Below are positions 47,688 through 54,161 of a stretch of DNA of 64,000 nt, piece by piece (the first letter of the stretch is position 1; every line of letters begins with the position of its first letter). Below the pieces are notes generated by a model. That model saw only the letters and a program-made list of their open reading frames with translations. It made no database searches and was not told where the DNA came from. A program made the position numbers and the translations under genes. This DNA comes from Streptomyces sp. LBL (lineage in GTDB: Bacteria > Actinomycetota > Actinomycetes > Streptomycetales > Streptomycetaceae): the NCBI RefSeq assembly GCF_029893585.1, contig NZ_JARXYX010000006.1:1-64000 (forward strand). The letters run 5' to 3'.

Positions 47688-49075
47688 GAACTCTCCTCTT
47701 CGTTTCCGAAAGGGAACGGGCTCGTCGGAAAGAAGGAGCGGTATTCGGTGTACGAGCGCAGGCTGAGCTGCTCCACCCATCTGTCTCCGGCAACCGCGTA
47801 GGCGAGCACCGGGTAGTGCCACGTCCGCAGGTCCGCCAGGGTTTCGTGGAGCGCCCAGCGCGTCCACAGCCGGATGGGGTCCTGCTGGTGGTCTTCTTCA
47901 TCGGCTTCGTCGTGGCGGAGTAGTTCGACCACAAGGTCGCCAAGCGGCATTGTCTGTCGGCCGCCGATCAGCGGCTGGAAGATGCCGTCCACGTGGACTT
48001 CCGTCCCGCACGAGCCGAGGGCTTCCAGCCAGTCGGTGTCGAAGAACACCTGGCTGGAGCCGCTCGCGAGCCCGCGGTAGGCGTGCTCACGGGCCAGGAT
48101 CGTGCTCCGGGGCGCTGTCGCCCTCGGCAGGGCCATTCCGGCGACCCCTTCCAGAGCGAGGATCTTGGGGGCAATGACCTGGTCCGTGGCTGGTCGTATC
48201 GCGTGGGTCAGGTCGGCGCGCACACCGTCGGAGAGACCGACGGTGTAGTAGGGAAGCGGGTGGTCAGCATCGATGAGCCTGCTGCCTTGGACCGCCGCCG
48301 CGGCGTTGTAGACGTCGATGGTCTTGGGGTCGCCCTGGAGGAAACGGGGCAGTAGGCGGCCTCCGTCGGAGGGGATCAAGTCGCGTGCGGCAGAGAGGAC
48401 GGGGGCATCGCTGCCCACAAGTTCCAGGCCCCGGCGCAGGCATTGCTGGAAGTAGTCCAGCAGGCTTCCCTCTGGTTCGGGTTCCGGCATGAGGTGGCGG
48501 AGCCTACGCAGTGCCGGCTCATGGTCCTGGGGGCGGGCCAGGGTGCGCAGGACGGCTGCCTCGTGCTTGGCGATGATGTCGCGCAGCCCGGTCGCCGCGG
48601 TCCGCAGGGGGACGGCGGTGATCGCCTGGTCGGGGCCGGTCAGACTCCACATGCCGTGCTCGCGGGAGGTCTCGCGGATGAGTCGCTCGACGGTCGTGGA
48701 GCGGTGCTTGGCCAGCACGGCGAGCGGCATTCGACGGTCCAGCGCCGTGTAGTCGGCGCGCGACAGATTCGCAAACAGCAGCCCATCGGGGCAGAAGGCG
48801 GCCAGCGGCCGGCAGTTGGTCCACCCCTTCTTGCTCAGTACTTCCTTGCGGATGGTGCGGAAGTCCTGTCGCTCCTCCTTGCCGCGGGCGACTCCTGCGT
48901 TGTCGATGTCGTCGATGACGTACGTCCCGGCGCCGCGGAACGCGAAAGCGATCGCCAGCGCAATCGTCCACGGGCTCTGGTACAGGGCGAGCGGGGGGAC
49001 CGCCGACGGTGCCACGTCGACCAGCCGCATGTCTGCAAGAGGGCCTGATCCAGGGGATGTTGTGGTCGCACTCAT
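47675..49075 (-). CDS. Uncharacterised 466-residue protein of the peptide operon
   Basis: No known family is recognised. It is mostly hydrophilic with a possible hydrophobic patch near the start (SPWTIALAIAFAFRGAGTYV) and an acidic DDIDNAG shortly after. Other fixed-looking motifs are FLQGDPKTIDVYNAAAAVQG and LTGPDQAITAVPLRTAATGL. The C-terminus has FFPTSPFPFGNEEESSW. I looked for YcaO, radical-SAM, kinase, aminotransferase and ATP-grasp motifs and found none. The ATG at 49075 overlaps the upstream stop (ATGA). Its place in a four-gene overlap chain with the redox-type proteins suggests it is a maturation enzyme. An enzymatic role is inference only. Confidence 0.8.
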   Translation of the reverse strand: MSATTTSPGSGPLADMRLVDVAPSAVPPLALYQSPWTIALAIAFAFRGAGTYVIDDIDNAGVARGKEERQDFRTIRKEVLSKKGWTNCRPLAAFCPDGLLFANLSRADYTALDRRMPLAVLAKHRSTTVERLIRETSREHGMWSLTGPDQAITAVPLRTAATGLRDIIAKHEAAVLRTLARPQDHEPALRRLRHLMPEPEPEGSLLDYFQQCLRRGLELVGSDAPVLSAARDLIPSDGGRLLPRFLQGDPKTIDVYNAAAAVQGSRLIDADHPLPYYTVGLSDGVRADLTHAIRPATDQVIAPKILALEGVAGMALPRATAPRSTILAREHAYRGLASGSSQVFFDTDWLEALGSCGTEVHVDGIFQPLIGGRQTMPLGDLVVELLRHDEADEEDHQQDPIRLWTRWALHETLADLRTWHYPVLAYAVAGDRWVEQLSLRSYTEYRSFFPTSPFPFGNEEESSWTS

Positions 49076-50052
49076 ACGCTGCCTTCGCCCTTCGAATGCG
49101 GGTGGAACTGGAAGTCGACACCAACCCCATGGTGGAGCGCTGCCTGATATGCGGCCCAGGAGAGCGCGAGATCCTGCCAGGGCAGTCCGACCGGGGTGTA
49201 GACGGTTACCTGCTCGGCATCGGTTCTCGCCGGGACGGTCCCGTCGATGATCTGGCCCAGGAGTGCTGCGGCATCCCCACGCTGTAGGCCTGCGGTGCCC
49301 AGCGCGCCGGACGTCATGGCCAAGTCGAGGTCGTCCACGATGACTCGAGCATGCTGCAGCAACTGGGCATCGAGTTCGGCCTTACCCGGTTCGTCCGCTC
49401 CCAGCGAGGTGATGTGCGAGCCCGGCCGGAGGTCAGGAAGGCGCAGCAGCGGGCGGCGGGACCATGTCGCGGTGACGATGCTGTCGCAGTCGCGGGCGAC
49501 CTCTCGCGCGCTGCCGACGACCTGGCATTCGAGACCGGCCTGCTGCCAGAGCTCGGCCATCCGGTGAGCCCGTCCACCGTCGACATCGTGAATGACGACT
49601 CGCTTAAGCGTGCGTAGCTGGGTCAGCCCGCGCAAGGTCATGTCCGCCTGGGATCCAGCACCGATGATTCCCACGGTGTGAGTTCCGGCCGAGCTGAGCA
49701 GGTCAGTGGCCAAAGCCGCCGAAAGTCCAGTCCGCCACGCGGTCACAAAGGCTGAGTCCAACAACGCGAGCAGTCTCCCGTTCGTCAGGTCGTGGAGACA
49801 GACGATGCCTGTGATGGCCGGGGATGCATCGGGGAACTTCGCGTTCACCTTGACTGTGTAGGCGGGGATGCCCGTCAGCAGTCCCGGCAGCAGTACGGCG
49901 ATGCCCCCGGGGGACGACGGCAGGCTCTGGCGTACGCGCTGCGGGGATGCCTGCGCGTGGAGGGCTGAGACAAAGCCCTGGCGCAGCGCCCTGAAAGAGG
50001 CCTGCGGTGTGAGTAGCTGCTGCAGTTCAGCGGTGCCGAGGAGGACTGTCAT
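49072..50052 (-). CDS. Ornithine cyclodeaminase/mu-crystallin family protein
   Basis: A 326-residue NAD(P)-dependent Rossmann protein of the OCD family. Members deaminate, reduce or dehydrogenate amino-acid-like substrates. The dinucleotide-binding motif is TVGIIGAGSQADMTLRGLTQ. The catalytic Lys region reads KVNAKFPDASPAITG, and a later acidic stretch (DDLDLAMTSGALG) matches the family. Start and stop overlap both neighbours by four bases. In a peptide operon it could supply a non-standard amino acid or reduce an imine. No substrate can be assigned from sequence. In siderophore systems the family makes 2,3-diaminopropionate with a partner enzyme, but no such partner is here. Confidence 0.88.
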   Translation of the reverse strand: MTVLLGTAELQQLLTPQASFRALRQGFVSALHAQASPQRVRQSLPSSPGGIAVLLPGLLTGIPAYTVKVNAKFPDASPAITGIVCLHDLTNGRLLALLDSAFVTAWRTGLSAALATDLLSSAGTHTVGIIGAGSQADMTLRGLTQLRTLKRVVIHDVDGGRAHRMAELWQQAGLECQVVGSAREVARDCDSIVTATWSRRPLLRLPDLRPGSHITSLGADEPGKAELDAQLLQHARVIVDDLDLAMTSGALGTAGLQRGDAAALLGQIIDGTVPARTDAEQVTVYTPVGLPWQDLALSWAAYQAALHHGVGVDFQFHPHSKGEGSV

Positions 50053-51311
50053 GGGGCGCTCTTTCCGGAGACCGTTCTTGTCCAGAAGACGTAGCCGGCG
50101 ACCGTGGCGCCCAAGGCGGTAGAGACAAGACCGGCCAGCATCAGTGCGGTGTCGACACCGACGAACCTGTTGAGTACCACGGCCGAGACGGCACTGCCGA
50201 GGAACGCTCCTCCGTAGGCAATGGACCGGCATGTCCCGGCAACGCGTCCCAGTAGTTCGACGGGAACGACGGTCTGGCGCATGGCACGCCAGTACACGGT
50301 GTAGAGCACAGTGCCAGTGGCAAAGGCGACCTGCGCGCTGATGACGGCACCCAGCGAGGTGAAGACTCCCAGGCCAGCCACAGCCAAACCCTGCAGAGCC
50401 ACGGACAGCCCCATGACCACGAGGTAGCCACGAGAGGGCGCCTTCCAGGAGAGCAGGACCGCGACCGCGACCGACGTCACCCCGGACACCGCGAAAACGA
50501 GTCCCACCGTGTCAGCTCCCAGGCTGAGACCGTGCCGCATGCGGTAGACCACCATGGGTTCATACGCGCCGAACACGAAGTTGACCACGGTGCTCGTGAG
50601 GACTCCCGTACGAACGGCGGCATTTCCGGTGACGAGATACCGCAGTCCGGTGGTCAGATCCCGCCACTGGCTCGCCAGGCCCCTGTGAGCGCGCTCCACT
50701 GGGATTGCCGGGGAGATGATGCGGTAGAGCAGCAGGTAGGCCACGACGAAGGAGACGCTGTTGAACAGCACAGCCTGTTCAGGGGCCAGATGGCTGACAG
50801 CGAATCCTGCCACCGCAGGACCCAATACCACGCAGGCCGTTCGAGATGCCTCGGTGGCGGCATTCGCGCGGGGCAGCGTGTGGTGAGGAACGAAGTGGGG
50901 CAGGGCACTGTCAAAGCTCGCCGCGGCCACCGGGGCCGTGACGCCCAGCAGGACAGCAGTGACGGCCAGTCCCCCGACGCTGACAAGGGTGGCGGAGAAC
51001 ACCGCGTAGGCCAGCAACAGCATCAGCGCCGAGCACAGGTAACACAGCCGAAGCAGCTTGATACGGTCCTGGCGGTCCGCCAGCACGCCGCCCCAGACGC
51101 CCATGAAAACCTGTGGGAGCAGGGCACAGGCGTAGACGAGGCTCATGGCAGCGGCTGTCCCGCCCACCTGGTACACGATCAGCGGTACGGCGAGAACGTA
51201 AAACTCGTCCCCGGCGACGTTGACCGTGTACGCGGTCCACAGGCGGGCAAAACGACGGGCTGCCGGAGTGGCGGCCGGCGGGCGGGACTTCGGGATCGGC
51301 TGGATCGTCAC
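50049..51311 (-). CDS. MFS exporter of the peptide operon
   Basis: A 420-residue membrane protein with about twelve hydrophobic helices of the MFS drug-efflux type. Visible markers are the cytoplasmic loop GGVLADRQDRIKLLRL near residue 75 and helices such as FYVLAVPLIVYQVGGTAAAM. The second half has SLGADTVGLVFAVSGVTSVA and a conserved AMRQTVVPVELLGRVAG loop. The GTG at 51311 overlaps the upstream stop (GTGA) and the stop overlaps the next ATG (ATGA). Its position between maturation genes suggests it exports the mature product or confers immunity. No transporter selectivity can be read from the sequence. Confidence 0.92.
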   Translation of the reverse strand: MTIQPIPKSRPPAATPAARRFARLWTAYTVNVAGDEFYVLAVPLIVYQVGGTAAAMSLVYACALLPQVFMGVWGGVLADRQDRIKLLRLCYLCSALMLLLAYAVFSATLVSVGGLAVTAVLLGVTAPVAAASFDSALPHFVPHHTLPRANAATEASRTACVVLGPAVAGFAVSHLAPEQAVLFNSVSFVVAYLLLYRIISPAIPVERAHRGLASQWRDLTTGLRYLVTGNAAVRTGVLTSTVVNFVFGAYEPMVVYRMRHGLSLGADTVGLVFAVSGVTSVAVAVLLSWKAPSRGYLVVMGLSVALQGLAVAGLGVFTSLGAVISAQVAFATGTVLYTVYWRAMRQTVVPVELLGRVAGTCRSIAYGGAFLGSAVSAVVLNRFVGVDTALMLAGLVSTALGATVAGYVFWTRTVSGKSAP

Positions 51312-52318
51312 AGGCTGAAGTAGTCGACCTTCAGACGAGGGATGTAGTTCGACACGTCCGAGTAGTACAGGACGATGCCATCGTTGTACTGGTCGAACGA
51401 GTGCTTGAGGTCGTGCAAGTTGTTGACTGCGCGATGCGCCTGCTCCGCGGGAATGTACTTGCGTCCCTCCAGAGCCTCCTCAAGCAGGCCGGTGTGGTTC
51501 GCCTCGACGTCCGTCCTGACGTGGGAGACCAGGGGTTCGAGGCAGTCCTTCGGGTAGCCGTAGGCCTCGGCCAGCCGCTGCAGGGTCTCGGCGCCTTCGA
51601 GGGTCTCCGTGCCACGGGCCTCGAAGAGCTTCGTGCACGCCAGGTACCCGAGGGTGTCCTCACGTGCGATCTCGCAGAGGTTGTTGGTCCACGACCAGGT
51701 GCCGATGATGGGGTGGGCGTTCTCGACCTCCTCCTTGGACAGGCCCATGCGGATGAGGCTGTCCCGGGCCATCCAGGCGTGATCGTATTCCTCGGCGAGG
51801 TACTCCGAGAGCAGTCTCTTCCACTGCGGGTCCGAGCAGTGGGAAATGGCCGTGGAGATGTGGCGGCTCGCCGAGTTTATGTAGTGGTATGTTTCCAGGA
51901 TGAGGCCCAGGAATACCTCCTTGCGGTATTCCTGATTCTCCAGGCCGGACCACAGGCGGTGGTAGCCGATCTGCTCGGTCCACATGGCCGTAGATTTGTC
52001 GATCTGCTTCAGGAATACGTCGACCGGGATGTTCTCGAGGTCGGGATTCTCCTCGCGCAGCAGGCCCTGCTCCGCGAATGCGTTGACTACCCCGAGTACA
52101 TCTTCCGGGGTGACGTCCGTGATCTCCGAGATCTGCTGGACCGTGTGCCGGCCGTCCAGGTACCGCTTGAGGTTCAGGAAGTCCTTGAGCTGCGCACCGT
52201 GCTGCTCCAGCTGGAAGTGCTGGTCGCCGACGATCATGAGCACGTCGTCCCCGCGGCTGGGGACGAAGAAGGTGCAATGCCTGAGGCGCGGGCGGAATTC
52301 GAGGTCACGCTTAAGCAT
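51308..52318 (-). CDS. PqqD-like leader-binding domain fused to a heme-oxygenase-like (TenA/PqqC/CADD-type) domain
   Basis: A 336-residue protein with two parts. Residues 1-90 resemble PqqD-type peptide-recognition domains (RRE): LRHCTFFVPSRGDDVLMIVG, then HFQLEQHGAQLKDFLNLKRY and the helix around EDVLGVVNAFAEQGLLREE. Residues about 105-336 form an all-helical heme-oxygenase-like domain. Candidate metal ligands lie in LILETYHYINSASRH, EYLAEEYDHAWMARD and SHVRTDVEANHTGLLEE, the three helix positions used by diiron oxidases of this fold. The ATG at 52318 has GAAAGGA upstream. It is the first enzyme after the 23-codon gene, separated by a hairpin. The order, RRE before the redox domain, differs from PqqC-PqqD fusions. 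Function is inferred, not shown. Confidence 0.85.
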   Translation of the reverse strand: MLKRDLEFRPRLRHCTFFVPSRGDDVLMIVGDQHFQLEQHGAQLKDFLNLKRYLDGRHTVQQISEITDVTPEDVLGVVNAFAEQGLLREENPDLENIPVDVFLKQIDKSTAMWTEQIGYHRLWSGLENQEYRKEVFLGLILETYHYINSASRHISTAISHCSDPQWKRLLSEYLAEEYDHAWMARDSLIRMGLSKEEVENAHPIIGTWSWTNNLCEIAREDTLGYLACTKLFEARGTETLEGAETLQRLAEAYGYPKDCLEPLVSHVRTDVEANHTGLLEEALEGRKYIPAEQAHRAVNNLHDLKHSFDQYNDGIVLYYSDVSNYIPRLKVDYFSL

Positions 52319-52339
52319 GCAGCAATCCTTTCGTTGCGA

Positions 52340-52376
52340 AATGGAGGGGAGGCGCGCGATGCGCCTCCCCTCCATT
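52340..52376 (-). terminator. Perfect 16-bp hairpin between precursor and first enzyme gene
   Basis: Arms 52340-52355 and 52361-52376 are exact complements with a 5-nt loop, 12 bases after the stop of the 23-codon gene and 22 bases before the next start. Partial terminators at this place are typical of peptide operons and give more precursor than enzyme transcript. Confidence 0.8.
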
Positions 52377-52387
52377 AGTGATGGGCG

Positions 52388-52459
52388 TCAGCCACAGAGA
52401 ACAGCGCCGGCAACCTTGCTCATCGCGGGCTTCTCGACGGGCTTGATGGTGATGGACAT
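52388..52459 (-). CDS. Candidate precursor peptide, 23 residues, ending Val-Leu-Cys-Gly
   Basis: A 24-codon gene is preceded by GAGGTGG and starts at ATG 52459. The N-terminal half is MSITIKPVEKP and the last eleven residues are MSKVAGAVLCG; between them is one Ala. The only Cys is next to last. The peptide lies alone behind a promoter and a leader hairpin, and is followed by a strong hairpin and four coupled genes. The first of these carries a PqqD-like domain, the usual reader of leader peptides. I infer a RiPP-type precursor with the first part as leader and the Cys-Gly end as core. Nothing in the sequence shows the product. A smaller chance is a regulatory leader peptide. Confidence 0.7.
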   Translation of the reverse strand: MSITIKPVEKPAMSKVAGAVLCG

Positions 52460-52488
52460 GAGGACCACCTCAATCTCTCTGCGATAAA

Positions 52489-52506
52489 GGGCCGGGGTTC
52501 CGGCCC
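52489..52506 (-). promoter_or_regulatory. Short 5'-leader hairpin of the peptide operon
   Basis: Arms 52489-52495 and 52500-52506 (7 bp, exact) with a ggtt-type loop lie just inside the predicted transcript start. Such 5' hairpins can stabilise a short, highly expressed mRNA. Confidence 0.6.
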
Positions 52507-52513
52507 GATAAAA

Positions 52514-52542
52514 AAGTTATGTGTAGCCGCACATTAAATCAA
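52514..52542 (-). promoter_or_regulatory. Predicted promoter of the peptide operon
   Basis: On the minus strand TTGATT (52537-52542) and TAACTT (52514-52519) are spaced by 17 bases, matching the vegetative-type -35/-10 pattern. The region 52505-52560 is markedly AT-rich. Transcription would begin near 52507, just before the leader hairpin and about 48 bases before the 23-codon gene. Confidence 0.6.
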
Positions 52543-52804
52543 TGCCATAAAGTGGAATTAGAGGCTCCTGTGACTTGATGTCTCCGGTAGGGGCATCTTT
52601 TATGGCGCACTTGTGGTGATTTGTGCGCCTTCTGGTGAAGGAGTGCTCTCGTGGTCTTGGCGCAAAAATGGCGGGTCGGCTCGCGGGGCGAGCGACCCGG
52701 CCCAGCCTGTCCAGCTCAGCGCCGGCGAGATCGGTCTCAGCGTCACAGGCTGTGCCGAACGCGAAACAGCTCCATCGGTCCTCGGGGCGGGGTGGACCGT
52801 CGGC

Positions 52805-53191
52805 ATGGAACCGGACGAAACTGCCGTCCCGGACACCTGTGATCTCTGCGGGCAACTCCTGGACGAAGAGGCGGAGCTGCTGGCGCTTGTCGACGACTCC
52901 TCCGCCATCCACACCAGCGACCCGAAGATGGACGGCAGACGACTAGTAACCGTGTGCTCGCCCGAGCACCTCAAGGAGCTACAGCGGCAGTAGGCGGAGC
53001 GGCCCTACTCAGAGCCGGAGTTGTGGGCAGGCAAGATCGCCCGCGCGATGGGTTCCTATCCGAACGGGATCAAGCCCAAGCAGTTGCGACGTGAGACCGG
53101 ACTGACTGATCAGCAGATCGAGGCGGCCGTGAACTGGAACAACGAGCGTGCCCGGCGGCACCAGACCGGCGAGTCTGACGGAGCCGAGTAG
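52805..53191 (+). pseudogene. Small CxxC protein split by an in-frame TAG
   Basis: A frame from ATG 52805 codes for a 62-residue piece with MEPDETAVPDTCDLCG, then charged sequence to VTVCSPEHLKELQRQ, then TAG at 52991. The same frame continues without a break for another 65 codons: AERPYSEPELWAGKIARAMG, NGIKPKQLRRETGLTDQQIE, NWNNERARRHQTGESDGAE and a stop at 53189. The two parts look like one protein with a CxxC-plus-Cys segment and a helix-turn-helix-like C-terminal part. A TAC-to-TAG change at codon 63 would explain it. So the gene is probably a recent pseudogene, or a short active form is made. Family name is not recognised. Confidence 0.6.
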
Positions 53192-53276
53192 GCAGGTATC
53201 CCGCTACTCGCACCTCTTCACGACCGTGATCGAGTGCTTGGCGTTACTGGCTGTTCCGCTGGTCCCCAAGGCCCAG

Positions 53277-53459
53277 GTACTGCGCGAACGCATCGGCGAC
53301 ACCGCCTTCTTCAAGCTGCTGCCCACCTGGACCAAGCTGCACCGGTACGGCAACGCCGACACCGCCGACTTCATCCGCCTCGCCGAGAGGATCAGCGGCA
53401 AGCAGCTGGACGACCTGTTCCAGACCTGGCTGTTCACCACAGGGAAACCCACCCTGTGA
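53277..53459 (+). pseudogene. C-terminal remnant of an M1-family aminopeptidase
   Basis: The last 60 codons read VLRERIGDTAFFKLLPTWTK, HRYGNADTADFIRLAERISG, then KQLDDLFQTWLFTTGKPTL. This is the C-terminal ERAP-like end of actinobacterial M1 zinc peptidases. The HExxH catalytic part is absent from the window and nothing upstream in the frame matches. The rest of the gene (over 400 codons) is missing. The peptidase gene was probably interrupted or deleted when the 46.8-53.2 kb block was gained. Confidence 0.8.
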
Positions 53460-53504
53460 ACCTTGGTTTGCAAGGCGCACCCCCGGTCTGAGTAACAATA
53501 TGGG

Positions 53505-54161
53505 GTGCTCCATCAACTGTTCACCCCCTCCGTCCAGCACACGCTCGACCTCGTCGGCATCTTCGTGTTCGCCATCTCCGGCGCGCTGCTGGCCGTCCGC
53601 AAGAACTTCGACGTGTTCGGCATAGCCGTGCTCGCCGAGGTCACCGCGCTGGGCGGAGGGCTGTTCCGCGACCTGGTCATCGGGGCCGTTCCGCCCGCCG
53701 CCTTCACCGACCTCGGCTACTTCGTCACCCCGCTGCTCGCCGCTCTCCTGGTCTTCTTCCTGCATCCGCAGATGGAGCGCATCCAGGTCGCGGTGAACGT
53801 CTTCGACGCGGCCGGCCTCGGTCTGTTCTGCGTCGCCGGCACGACGAAGGCGTACGAGTACGGGCTCGGGCTCACCGCGTCGGCGGCCCTGGGCCTGGCC
53901 ACCGCGGTGGGCGGCGGTGTACTGCGGGACGTGCTCGCCAACGAGGTGCCCTCGCTGCTGCGCTGGGACCGCGACCTGTACGCGGTCCCGGCGATGGTCG
54001 GTGCCACCATGGTCGTACTGTGCCTGCGCTACGCCGCTCTCACCCCGCTGACCAGCGCGTTCGCGGTCGTCACGGCCTTCGTGCTGCGGCTGCTCGCGAT
54101 GCGGTTCCACTGGCGAGCGCCGCGTGCGTGGAACCGGCGTTCGACCGTACGGGAGGAGTAG
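53505..54161 (+). CDS. TRIC-type cation channel family protein
   Basis: A 218-residue membrane protein with seven hydrophobic helices arranged as two repeated halves (UPF0126/YadS, TRIC fold). Each half has the glycine-rich motif with an acidic end: LGGGLFRDLVIGAVPPAAF and AVGGGVLRDVLANEVPSLL. These lining-loop motifs are the family mark. Bacterial members conduct potassium or other cations. The GTG at 53505 begins directly before the first helix. It is the first core gene after the truncated peptidase. Its 3' end overlaps the convergent esterase-fold gene by 92 bases. Confidence 0.92.
   Translation: MLHQLFTPSVQHTLDLVGIFVFAISGALLAVRKNFDVFGIAVLAEVTALGGGLFRDLVIGAVPPAAFTDLGYFVTPLLAALLVFFLHPQMERIQVAVNVFDAAGLGLFCVAGTTKAYEYGLGLTASAALGLATAVGGGVLRDVLANEVPSLLRWDRDLYAVPAMVGATMVVLCLRYAALTPLTSAFAVVTAFVLRLLAMRFHWRAPRAWNRRSTVREE

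Noticed and set aside
47675..49075. The 466-residue protein as a YcaO enzyme
   Set aside because: No YcaO ATP-binding Glu/Gln motifs or Pro-rich C-terminus could be found.
53148..53276. N-terminal extension of the M1 peptidase remnant
   Set aside because: The frame is open but the translation (for example VIECLALLAVPLVPKAQ) has no resemblance to the peptidase family.
46816..53504. Prophage or integrative element
   Set aside because: No integrase, excisionase, replication, tail or transfer gene and no tRNA attachment site was seen. I call it only an accessory block.
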